Translations under genes and position numbers: made by a program
Part shown: positions 1-5,165 of the stretch, one piece after another
Numbering within the stretch: position 1 is the stretch's first letter
Layout of the letters: each line of letters opens with the position of its first letter
The notes under the pieces: generated by a model
What the model saw: the letters and a program-made list of their open reading frames with translations, nothing else
The model's database searches: none
Told to the model about the DNA's origin: nothing
NCBI GenBank assembly: GCA_045578305.1
Contig: JAZNKA010000049.1
Span: 1 to 11,643 of the forward strand
DNA length: 11,643 bases
Origin: SIG440 sp045578305
GTDB taxonomy: Bacteria; Bacillota; Clostridia; Monoglobales; Monoglobaceae
Direction of reading: 5' to 3'

Positions 1-246
1 ATTCTTCCAAAATGCAAACAAAATTACACAATCGGAATCAAGCTCCCCTGGACACTGCATGACGAAGAGAACTGGAATAAAACACATAAGCTTGCAGGAA
101 AACTTTGGATTTACGGCGGTATAATAATGATTGTGTCAGGACTGTTTAATTTAACATTTATATTTATGACAATAATTTTTGCACTTGTTATTATTCCGAC
201 TGTGTATTCATATTTGCTATATAGGAAACAAAATAAAAAGAAATGA
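1..246 (+). CDS. SdpI-family integral membrane protein, 3' end only
   Basis: The reading frame is open from the first base and ends at TGA 244-246, giving the last 81 residues of a protein whose start lies outside the window. The visible part begins ILPKCKQNYTIGIKLPWTLH and continues with EENWNKTHKLAGKLW, which matches the family pattern LPK-x-K-x-N-x-x-x-GI-x-x-PWTL followed by W-x-x-TH-x-x-G. Two hydrophobic stretches follow (roughly residues 40-58 and 59-75 of the fragment), then a short basic tail. In Bacillus subtilis SdpI is the immunity protein against the SdpC toxin and also the signal receptor that sequesters SdpR. Many family members stand alone without sdpABC, and no toxin or ArsR-type regulator gene is visible here, so an immunity role is only inferred. 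Family assignment is fairly sure; function is not. Confidence 0.8.
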   Translation: MLPKCKQNYTIGIKLPWTLHDEENWNKTHKLAGKLWIYGGIIMIVSGLFNLTFIFMTIIFALVIIPTVYSYLLYRKQNKKK

Positions 247-270
247 TGATATAGAAAATAAAGTGCGTAG

Positions 271-301
271 CCTATCACTCGGCAAAAGTGATAGGTTATT
301 C
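271..301 (+). terminator. Probable Rho-independent terminator after the SdpI-family gene
   Basis: CCTATCAC (271-278) pairs perfectly with GTGATAGG (288-295) around a 9-nt loop, followed by TTATTCATTTAT. The T-tract is interrupted, so termination may be inefficient. It lies 25 nt after the SdpI-family stop codon. An outer 8-bp pair, TGATATAG (247-254) with CTATATCA (309-316), encloses it. Confidence 0.5.
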
Positions 302-363
302 ATTTATCCTATATCAAAATATGACACGCCTTAAACAAAGATAAGGACTTTGAAAAAACTTCG

Positions 364-392
364 TTGACTTATGAACTTTCTTGTGGTAGTGT
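364..392 (+). promoter_or_regulatory. Candidate promoter for the DUF6809-type gene
   Basis: TTGACT (364-369) is separated by 17 bp from TAGTGT (387-392), which has a TG one base upstream (384-385), as in extended -10 promoters. The -10 match is weak, so this is a tentative call. It would give a very short leader before the ribosome binding site at 403-411. Confidence 0.3.
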
Positions 393-418
393 TTGTGCTA
401 CAAGGGAGGTGAAATCAA

Positions 419-703
419 ATGAAGGTGCTTGAAGAATTCTGGTATGGGAATATAAAACCAATGGAAAGACCATTTCAAAGCCAAAGAAAGTTTGACAAAG
501 TATTCAGGGTGTTGACTAAAAATGAAGAAGAATTGCTCAAAAATTTAAATGAGCAGGAAAAAGAATTGCTTGACAAGGTCAAAGCCTGTTATGACGAAAT
601 GATACAAATAACAGAATGTCAAACCTTTATAAAAGGATTCAAATTAGGAGCAAGGTTCTTTATGGAATGCTTCGAAAATGATGCCGACATATTCGATGAA
701 TGA
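419..703 (+). CDS. Small DUF6809-type protein of unknown function
   Basis: A 94-residue, charged, probably cytoplasmic protein. The start (MKVLEEFWYGNIKPMER), the central NEEELLKNLNEQEKELLDK helix and the FIKGFKLGARFFMECF segment near the end fit the small clostridial family known as DUF6809; this is recognition by pattern, not by search. Residues about 33-66 are predicted to be helical and rich in E, K and L, possibly a short coiled coil. There is no signal peptide or membrane segment. The start is well supported: AGGGAGGTG at 403-411 sits 7 nt before the ATG. The family has no assigned function; members often occur in accessory or mobile DNA of Clostridia, which fits the setting beside an IS element. 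The last codons form the left arm of a terminator hairpin. Confidence 0.75.
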   Translation: MKVLEEFWYGNIKPMERPFQSQRKFDKVFRVLTKNEEELLKNLNEQEKELLDKVKACYDEMIQITECQTFIKGFKLGARFFMECFENDADIFDE

Positions 704-726
704 ATTTCGAGTATGTCGGTATTTTT
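684..726 (+). terminator. Rho-independent terminator overlapping the stop codon of the DUF6809-type gene
   Basis: CCGACATATTCG (684-695) pairs with CGAGTATGTCGG (708-719), 12 bp with one G-U, around a 12-nt loop that contains the TGA stop at 701-703. TATTTTTA follows. The left arm is coding sequence (residues from about Ala89 to Asp93), so a ribosome finishing the gene would cover the hairpin. Confidence 0.65.
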
Positions 727-751
727 ATGCCCAAAATGAAAGGATGAGTTT

Positions 752-1300
752 ATGAAAAAGAAAATAATATGTATGTCACTTGCTATAACAATGTTGCTGA
801 CACAAACAGCATCGGCAGCACCTTGGCAATGGCATAGGAATGAACTGATATACGATAGTGAAATCAGGTTCTTTGGAAATGTAACCTTAACCTTCGCATC
901 AGACGGCGGTAGCTTTATCAGACCAATAACCAAAAGATATGGCGAGAGCATAAGCCTTGGAAACTATGCCCCGACAAAATACGGATACACATTCAAGGGA
1001 TGGTTCACTGATCCGAGAACAAAGCAGAATCAGGTAACAACATTCAAATTCACAAAACCTGATGTCTTGTATGCGAAATGGGAAAAGAATCCAGCAGAAC
1101 CTATAAATCCAAATGACGAAATTATGAGCAAGGATACCTGCTACCTCACAGACGAGGAAACAAAAATACGAAATAAACTTATAGAAGAAAAAAATAAAAC
1201 CTACATCGAAGGCTTTGGCTATGTAACGCCTGCCAAAACTCAAACCATCATCGTAGACTCAGATGGAGATATAAACAAAATGGTCGGTTCAATGGAATAG
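752..1300 (+). CDS. Small secreted protein with one InlB/Flg_new-type repeat
   Basis: A 182-residue protein with a clear Sec signal peptide: MKKK, a hydrophobic core at residues 5-18, and a probable signal peptidase I site after ASA (residues 20-22). Residues about 44-111 look like one Listeria-Bacteroides (InlB B-type, Flg_new) repeat: VTLTFASDGGSF, then YGESI, then APTKYGYTFKGWFTDP and finally VLYAKWEK. The remainder is a charged linker (112-150) and a short tail with YIEGFGYV (151-158). No LPXTG signal, choline-binding repeat or SLH domain is visible, so the protein is either released or held by an unknown contact. The start is supported by AAGGATGAG (740-748) just upstream. Such repeats occur on bacterial surface proteins and adhesins, usually in several copies; a lone copy in a short protein is unusual. 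The biological role is unknown. Confidence 0.75.
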   Translation: MKKKIICMSLAITMLLTQTASAAPWQWHRNELIYDSEIRFFGNVTLTFASDGGSFIRPITKRYGESISLGNYAPTKYGYTFKGWFTDPRTKQNQVTTFKFTKPDVLYAKWEKNPAEPINPNDEIMSKDTCYLTDEETKIRNKLIEEKNKTYIEGFGYVTPAKTQTIIVDSDGDINKMVGSME

Positions 1301-1316
1301 GATATTGGAACAGAAA

Positions 1317-1352
1317 AATCCCTGCCAACATGAAATTGGCGGGGATTCTTGT
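1317..1352 (+). terminator. Rho-independent terminator after the InlB-repeat gene
   Basis: AATCCCTGCCAA (1317-1328) pairs with TTGGCGGGGATT (1336-1347), 12 bp with one G-U, around a 7-nt loop, followed by CTTGT. It lies 16 nt after the stop codon and just outside the left hairpin of the IS200 element. Confidence 0.65.
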
Positions 1353-1360
1353 ATAATGAA

Positions 1361-1383
1361 AACCACGCGATAGTCGCGTGGTT
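1361..1383. repeat. Left-end subterminal hairpin of the IS200-type element
   Basis: A 10-bp perfect stem with a TAG loop. By analogy with IS608 and IS200 this is the TnpA binding site at the left end. The GC-rich stem may also slow transcription coming in from the flank. Confidence 0.75.
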
Positions 1384-1400
1384 CAATAAAGGTTAACCGA

Positions 1401-1429
1401 TGAACAAAAATCCTCCAATGTGTTATAAT
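1401..1429 (+). promoter_or_regulatory. Candidate transposase promoter inside the IS200 leader
   Basis: TATAAT (1424-1429) has TGAACA (1401-1406) 17 bp upstream as a poor -35. The -10 overlaps the last base of the left arm of the leader inverted repeat, so a transcript starting near 1436 would lack the left arm and keep the ribosome binding site free. Confidence 0.45.
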
Positions 1430-1473
1430 AAAGATGACCTGCCAGTCAAAATAAAAAACACATTGGAGGATTT
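1408..1473 (+). promoter_or_regulatory. 17-bp inverted repeat that can sequester the transposase ribosome binding site
   Basis: Positions 1408-1424 (AAATCCTCCAATGTGTT) and 1457-1473 (AACACATTGGAGGATTT) are perfectly complementary, separated by 32 nt. The right arm contains the Shine-Dalgarno sequence GGAGGA (1465-1470), 8 nt before the tnpA ATG. In a transcript that includes both arms the binding site is buried. Salmonella IS200 is known to be held down by a leader structure that blocks translation; the same role is inferred here. Confidence 0.75.
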
Positions 1474-1478
1474 AATCT

Positions 1479-1949
1479 ATGAAAAAAGAACACATAGACA
1501 CAAATAGTTTAGCACACACAAAATGGAATTGCAAGTATCACATAGTATTTGCGCCAAAATACAGACGAAAGGTATTCTTTGAAGAAAAAAGGCTAGAGAT
1601 ACGGGAAATATTGCGACAATTATGTCAATGGAAAGGAGTAGAAATAATAGAGGGGGAGGTTTGCCCAGACCATATTCATATGCTAGTGAGTATCCCCCCA
1701 AAAATGAGCGTTTCGGGACTTATGGGATACTTGAAAGGGAAAAGTGCATTACTAATATTTCAACGATGGGGAAATATGAAGTTTGCATACCGGAATCGCG
1801 AATTTTGGTGTAAGGGATATTACGTTGATACCGTGGGTAAAAACAGTAAAGCGATAAAAACATACATAGCAGACCAATTGAAAAGAGATAAAGAAAGTGA
1901 CCAGTTGAGCCTATTTGACCCACGGGACCCATTTATGGGTAGTAAGTAA
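1479..1949 (+). CDS. tnpA: IS200-type transposase TnpA (Y1 HUH endonuclease)
   Basis: A 156-residue single-strand transposase, full length for the group (about 150-155). It belongs to the Y1_Tnp family: AHTKWNCKYHIVFAPKYRRK (residues 12-31) is the typical opening, the HUH metal-binding motif is H65-I66-H67 in PDHIHMLV, and the likely catalytic tyrosine is Y129 in IKTYIADQ, with Q133 as the probable third metal ligand. GYLKGKSA (83-90) and FWCKGYYVDTVG (109-120) are further conserved blocks. The dimeric enzyme cuts and joins single-stranded DNA at hairpin ends, normally in step with replication. Nothing is missing, and no frameshift is seen. Translation starts at ATG 1479 behind GGAGGA; this site is the one locked in the leader inverted repeat. 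The nearby minus-strand and +2 frame ORFs are shadows. Confidence 0.95.
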   Translation: MKKEHIDTNSLAHTKWNCKYHIVFAPKYRRKVFFEEKRLEIREILRQLCQWKGVEIIEGEVCPDHIHMLVSIPPKMSVSGLMGYLKGKSALLIFQRWGNMKFAYRNREFWCKGYYVDTVGKNSKAIKTYIADQLKRDKESDQLSLFDPRDPFMGSK

Positions 1950-1959
1950 AAGTTGCATG

Positions 1960-2019
1960 GCTGGCAGGCCAATTAAAAGACGCACTTGTGCGTAGCCAGT
2001 AGTGGGTAGGGCTATGCCC
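1960..2019 (+). other. Structured 3' region of the IS200-type element, downstream of tnpA
   Basis: Between the tnpA stop and the right-end hairpin lie a nested fold and a second stem. CTGGC (1961-1965) pairs with GCCAG (1995-1999), enclosing ACGCA (1980-1984)/TGCGT (1989-1993) with a CTTG tetraloop. Then GGGC (2009-2012) pairs with GCCC (2016-2019). This may be a structured 3' UTR or part of the right-end recognition region. No coding potential is visible. Confidence 0.4.
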
Positions 2020-2031
2020 GAAAATGAAATA

Positions 2032-2050
2032 CCCCCCGTTATACGGGGGG
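2032..2050. repeat. Right-end hairpin of the IS200-type element, also terminator-like on the minus strand
   Basis: CCCCCCGT (2032-2039) pairs with ACGGGGGG (2043-2050) around a TAT loop. As DNA it should be the right-end transposase site. Read on the minus strand it lies 11 nt beyond the tRNA-Leu CCA and is followed by TATTTCATTTTC, so it may end tRNA-Leu transcripts as well. Confidence 0.65.
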
Positions 2051-2061
2051 ATATTTATTGG

Positions 2062-2145
2062 TGGTGCACCCGAAGAGACTTGAACTCCCACGTCGTTGAC
2101 ACTAGATCCTAAGTCTAGCGCGTCTGCCAATTCCGCCACGGGTGC
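2062..2145 (-). tRNA. tRNA-Leu (anticodon UAG)
   Basis: On the minus strand the gene begins GCACCCG at 2145 and closes its acceptor stem with CGGGTGC (2072-2066), followed by discriminator A (2065) and an encoded CCA (2064-2062). The anticodon arm is CTAGA-CTTAGGA-TCTAG, so the 7-base loop gives anticodon UAG, reading CUN leucine codons. The D arm (GCG/CGC), a long class II variable arm with GTC/GAC, and a T arm with loop TTCAAGT are all present; the T stem has two G-U pairs. A second CCA follows directly (2061-2059), which is a chance or insertion-site feature. The gene reads away from the epsG-like gene. Confidence 0.96.
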
Positions 2146-2147
2146 AA

Positions 2148-2163
2148 ATACTTCTAGAAGTAT
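2148..2163. promoter_or_regulatory. 16-bp perfect palindrome over the tRNA-Leu -10 and start site
   Basis: ATACTTCTAGAAGTAT is fully self-complementary, with no spacer. Its position between the -10 and the tRNA 5' end could make it an operator, a site for a DNA-modifying enzyme, or part of the tRNA precursor processing region. No matching site was noticed elsewhere in the window. Confidence 0.4.
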
Positions 2164-2187
2164 ATCAAAAATTTGTTATTTTGTCAA
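2159..2187 (-). promoter_or_regulatory. Promoter of tRNA-Leu
   Basis: On the minus strand, TTGACA (2187-2182) and TATACT (2164-2159) are separated by exactly 17 bp, a near-consensus housekeeping sigma promoter. Transcription should start about 7 nt before the mature tRNA 5' end. A 16-bp palindrome at 2148-2163 overlaps the -10 and start site. Confidence 0.85.
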
Positions 2188-2254
2188 CAATAAAATAGAA
2201 TTTAATCACAAGGTGCCAATTTATATAAGACCTGTTTGAACAAGCGTTGGAGTA

Positions 2255-2283
2255 TTGACAAAAAACCGCATTTTTGATAAAAT
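2255..2283 (+). promoter_or_regulatory. Promoter of the epsG-like/chromate transporter unit
   Basis: TTGACA (2255-2260), a 17-bp spacer and TAAAAT (2278-2283) form a strong promoter. A start near 2290 gives a leader of about 87 nt. A second candidate, TTGCAG (2305-2310), 16 bp, TATAAT (2327-2332), lies within that leader. GCAGGC/GCTTGC (2308-2326) can form a small stem. No riboswitch class is recognised in the leader. Confidence 0.8.
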
Positions 2284-2376
2284 GATTCATTAGCGTAATG
2301 GTTGTTGCAGGCGCATGATGCTTGCTTATAATTTTGGCCTTTCGAGAAAATATCAGCAGAGTGCAGGTAGAAAATA

Positions 2377-3492
2377 ATGACAGTGTATTATTGGTTTTAT
2401 TCGATAGTAACTTTTTTGGCTATTTTGATATATGCCAGGAAAAAAGATATTGACAAGCAACGCAAAAAAGTGTGCATTGTCGGTTTTTTTGCGTTGTTCT
2501 TATTGCTTGCACTACGACATCCTTATATGGGTGTTGATTTGGGTTGGGGTTATTCAACAGGATACCTCAAGTCATTCGAAAATATAGGGCAACAATCGCT
2601 TTTTGAAGTATTCAGAGTTAAAAACTACTTGAATTATGAAAAGGGTTATATAATTTTCAACAAAATAATCAGTCTGATATCAAAAAACCAGCAATTTTTT
2701 ATGGGTATTTGCGCTTTTGCCGGCATATTGCCGATTGCAATTTATACATGCAAAAGAAGTATGATGCCACTCCTTTCACTCTTTGTCTTTATGGGACTTC
2801 CTGTTTTTCTTATATTTTTTTCAGGGCTGAGACAAGCTATAGCTATTGGCATAACAGTTGTATCAATGTTTTTTGTAGAACGGAAAAAGCCCTGGATGTT
2901 CATTTTGACGGTTATTTTTGCTTCGACTTTTCACAGCTCAGCGACAGTGTTTTTGCTGGCGTATCCAATGTATCACACAAAATTCAGCAACTTGGGCAAA
3001 GTTTTGTTGATTACTATTATACCAGTGATATTTGTTTTTCGTAAATACTTGTTTGATTTATTAAGTAAAGCTTTCCAAGACAATGCTCATGCTGAGAACA
3101 CAGGGGCGTTTTTGCTGTTTTTGGTTTTTGTTTTGATATATATCTTTCTTATAGTATTCAATGATTATTGTGACAAAAACAATATTGACAACGAAAGACA
3201 AAATGGACTTATCAATCTTTGTTATTTTGCGTGCATAATTCAAATTTTTGCCAGCATCTATAATACCGCAATGAGAGTTGGGTATTATTTTATGATATAT
3301 ATGATAATTGCCATACCAAATACAATAGAAAATTTTAGACACATAAGGGTAAAATATAATTCATACTACACTATTGTAAGGTTAGTGATTATGGTGTTGT
3401 TTGTAGGATACGGGCTTTATGCGTTGTATGATGATTCGTGGGCGCGAACAAATCCATATATATTTTTCTGGCAATTTGATTTATTTAAGTGA
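2377..3492 (+). CDS. EpsG/Wzy-like polysaccharide polymerase family membrane protein
   Basis: A 371-residue polytopic membrane protein with about ten hydrophobic segments. It shows the EpsG-family signature: LRHPYMGVDL (46-55), EKGYIIFNKI (88-97), FFSGLRQAIAIGI (147-159) and FASTFHSSA (181-189). EpsG proteins are thought to polymerise lipid-linked sugar repeat units on the outer face of the membrane, in the manner of Wzy. Usually they sit inside large gene clusters with glycosyltransferases, a flippase and chain-length regulators; none is present here, so this is an orphan copy, and its glycan substrate cannot be read from context. The ribosome binding site (AGGT about 2367-2370) is weak. The stop codon is followed 17 nt later by the chromate transporter start, with an obvious shared transcript. 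Family call is sure; the polymer is unknown. Confidence 0.85.
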   Translation: MTVYYWFYSIVTFLAILIYARKKDIDKQRKKVCIVGFFALFLLLALRHPYMGVDLGWGYSTGYLKSFENIGQQSLFEVFRVKNYLNYEKGYIIFNKIISLISKNQQFFMGICAFAGILPIAIYTCKRSMMPLLSLFVFMGLPVFLIFFSGLRQAIAIGITVVSMFFVERKKPWMFILTVIFASTFHSSATVFLLAYPMYHTKFSNLGKVLLITIIPVIFVFRKYLFDLLSKAFQDNAHAENTGAFLLFLVFVLIYIFLIVFNDYCDKNNIDNERQNGLINLCYFACIIQIFASIYNTAMRVGYYFMIYMIIAIPNTIENFRHIRVKYNSYYTIVRLVIMVLFVGYGLYALYDDSWARTNPYIFFWQFDLFK

Positions 3493-3509
3493 TAAAGAAG
3501 GAATTTTTT

Positions 3510-4085
3510 ATGAACAGAATGAAGGAACTTTTAAATCTCTACCTGGCATTTTTCAGGATAGGCGCATTTACCTTTGGCGGAGGTTATGCGATGCTGCCTA
3601 TGCTGGAAAAAGAAATTGTGGAAAAATATAAATGGGCATCAACTGAAGAACTGATGGACTATTTTGCAATAAGCCAATGCACTCCCGGCGTAATTGCGGT
3701 AAATACTGCAACATTTATAGGATATAAGAAAAGGGGCGTTGTTGGCGGTGTGGCTGCGACATTAGGCGTTGTTACTCCCTCGATAATTATAATTTCGTTG
3801 CTTGCTTTGGTGCTTGGTAAAATATATGAGCTGCAGGTGGTAAAGCATGCGTTTGCAGGAATCGGGGTAGCAGTGTGTGCCGTGCTTGTTCAGGCCGTTG
3901 TTAAGCTTGGCAAGGCGGGTTTGGTTGACAAAGTAACATGGGCTATTTGCATAGTTTCGTTTGTTTTGGCATTTCTTTTTGATGCGCCTACGATTGTTAT
4001 AATTGTTTTAGCGGGAATCGGTGGCATTGTTTGTAAAAGGATTTCAAGAAAAACAGCCAAAGAAAAAGAGGAAAAACAGATATGA
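3510..4085 (+). CDS. Chromate (CHR) transporter family protein, N-terminal half partner
   Basis: A 191-residue single-domain Chromate_transp protein. Typical motifs are FFRIGAFTFGGGYAMLP (14-30) and SQCTPGVIAVNTATFIG (55-71), with several membrane helices after them. In long CHR proteins two such domains are fused; here they are separate, adjacent genes, the short-chain pair known from B. subtilis YwrB/YwrA. Pairs are thought to work as heterodimers in the membrane, exporting chromate or a related oxyanion; the true substrate here is unproven. I chose ATG 3510 because AAGAAGGAA (3495-3503) lies 6-7 nt upstream; the longer GTG start at 3489, overlapping the epsG-like stop, has no good binding site. 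The stop overlaps the next start (ATGA). Confidence 0.9.
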   Translation: MNRMKELLNLYLAFFRIGAFTFGGGYAMLPMLEKEIVEKYKWASTEELMDYFAISQCTPGVIAVNTATFIGYKKRGVVGGVAATLGVVTPSIIIISLLALVLGKIYELQVVKHAFAGIGVAVCAVLVQAVVKLGKAGLVDKVTWAICIVSFVLAFLFDAPTIVIIVLAGIGGIVCKRISRKTAKEKEEKQI

Positions 4086-4630
4086 CATATATTTTGATGA
4101 TTTATGAAGTTTTTAAAGTGGGGCTGTTTTCGGTGGGAGGAGGGCTTGCAACCCTTCCCTTTTGGATTGAGCTTGCAAAAAAATATCCGGACTGGATTGC
4201 AGAAAAAGAAATTACCGATATGATTGCGGTGGCGGAATCCACGCCCGGCCCGATTGGCGTCAATATGGCGACATATGCGGGGTTTCAGTTAAGCGGAGTT
4301 TTGGGCGGCGTGACGGCTACCCTTTCGCTCATTCTGCCAAGCATAATTGTTATACTTGTGGTTGCAAGAATTTTAAAAAAGTTTAAAGACAGCATATTGG
4401 TAAAGGATTTGTTTTATGGCTTAAGAGCATCGGTTGCAGGGCTTATTTGTGTTTCGACTCTTAATATTCTGTTTCAAAACTTGTCCGGTCAGGGTGCCTG
4501 GATTTTTTCAGTTGATTATAAAAAAGTTATACTTTTTGCAGGAATACTTTTTGGAGTCTTTAAATTTAAAAAGCATCCTCTTGTTTATATAGCTGTAGGT
4601 GCGATTTTCGGCGTTTTGCTCGGGTTGTAA
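4082..4630 (+). CDS. Chromate (CHR) transporter family protein, C-terminal half partner
   Basis: A 182-residue Chromate_transp protein, partner of the preceding gene. The motifs are VFKVGLFSVGGGLATLP (10-26) and AESTPGPIGVNMATYAG (51-67), the latter closer to the canonical PGP-x-x-x-N form than its partner. About five to six hydrophobic helices follow. The ATG overlaps the stop of the first gene in an ATGA arrangement, which implies translational coupling and matched amounts, fitting a heteromeric transporter. The two share the fold but are well diverged. No chrB-like regulator is nearby, and the gene is driven from the promoter ahead of the epsG-like gene. No clear terminator follows. Confidence 0.9.
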   Translation: MTYILMIYEVFKVGLFSVGGGLATLPFWIELAKKYPDWIAEKEITDMIAVAESTPGPIGVNMATYAGFQLSGVLGGVTATLSLILPSIIVILVVARILKKFKDSILVKDLFYGLRASVAGLICVSTLNILFQNLSGQGAWIFSVDYKKVILFAGILFGVFKFKKHPLVYIAVGAIFGVLLGL

Positions 4631-4648
4631 AAATAATTGAAAAAATAA

Positions 4649-4677
4649 TTGTAAAAGAAGTCATTTTATGATATAAT
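4649..4677 (+). promoter_or_regulatory. Promoter of the asp23-nusB-xseAB-ispA operon
   Basis: TTGTAA (4649-4654), a 17-bp spacer and a perfect TATAAT (4672-4677) with TG one base upstream (4669-4670, extended -10). Start expected near 4684, giving a leader of about 35 nt. This is the only strong promoter seen before the seven linked genes to 9389. Confidence 0.8.
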
Positions 4678-4718
4678 GAAACTGTGTAAAAATTTCATCT
4701 GAATTTAGGGAGGATGTT

Positions 4719-5147
4719 ATGAGCGTAGAAGAAAAAAATTTAAATACAAATATTGATAAAGACGGAAACATTTCAATTTCGACCGATGTTATTGCAACAA
4801 TTGCAGCAGTTGCCGCCAAAAGCATAGAAGGAGTCTCGGAAATGGCAACTTCGCTCACAGGTGGATTTGCCGAACTTCTTGGCAAGAAAAATCCGTCAAA
4901 AGGTGTTAAGGTTGCAATAAACGGCAATGATGTAAAGATTGATATGTTTGTTGTTGTAGAGTACGGAGTGAAAATCCCCGATGTTGCATGGGAGATTCAG
5001 GGTAAGACCAAAAATGAAGTAGAGGCAATGACGGGACTTAATGTTACCTCGGTTAATGTAAATATAGAGGGCGTTGACACTGCTGTTTGCGTTGAAATGC
5101 CTGAACGGGCAGAGGAAATTACCGAAGAAAAAACAGACGAAGAATAA
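4719..5147 (+). CDS. Asp23/Gls24 family envelope stress-type protein
   Basis: A 142-residue member of the Asp23/Gls24 (DUF322) family. The core runs from DGNISISTDVIATIAAVAAK (15-34) through IEGVSEM (36-42) and GVKVAINGNDVKIDMFVVVEYGV (62-84) to TGLNVTSVNVNIEGV (105-119), followed by an acidic tail. In Staphylococcus aureus Asp23 is an abundant membrane-associated protein tied to cell-wall stress, anchored by AmaP; no AmaP-like gene is visible here. Clostridial copies next to nusB are common and their job is not established. There are no membrane segments. AGGGAGGATG (4707-4716) gives a strong translation start. It is the first gene of the operon, 18 nt before nusB. Confidence 0.93.
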   Translation: MSVEEKNLNTNIDKDGNISISTDVIATIAAVAAKSIEGVSEMATSLTGGFAELLGKKNPSKGVKVAINGNDVKIDMFVVVEYGVKIPDVAWEIQGKTKNEVEAMTGLNVTSVNVNIEGVDTAVCVEMPERAEEITEEKTDEE

Positions 5148-5165
5148 AAGAAAGGCCAAATACCA

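Larger units (their letters stand above)
1350..2058 (+). mobile_element. Complete IS200-type insertion sequence (IS200/IS605 family, tnpA only)
   Basis: The element consists of one HUH transposase gene flanked by subterminal hairpins. On the left, AACCACGCGA (1361-1370) pairs perfectly with TCGCGTGGTT (1374-1383) around a 3-nt loop. On the right, CCCCCCGT (2032-2039) pairs with ACGGGGGG (2043-2050). Members of this family have no terminal inverted repeats; they recognise such hairpins and cut single strands a few bases outside them, so both limits are estimates to within about 10-20 bp. No tnpB is present, which marks it as the IS200 group. The right end lies directly against the 3' end of the tRNA-Leu gene. 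All parts look intact, so the element could be active. Confidence 0.85.

Noticed and set aside
1600..1820. Alternative ORFs of 63-74 residues on both strands within tnpA
   Set aside because: They overlap the intact transposase gene and show no motif; a tnpB remnant was considered, but no TnpB motif is present.
1933..2139. Minus-strand 68-residue ORF starting MAELADALDLGSS
   Set aside because: It is the antisense-independent reading of the tRNA-Leu gene itself, a well-known false protein; the tRNA fold explains the sequence.
3489..3509. Longer GTG start for the first chromate transporter gene
   Set aside because: It overlaps the previous stop, lacks a Shine-Dalgarno sequence, and adds residues not seen in the family; ATG 3510 has AAGAAGGAA in place.
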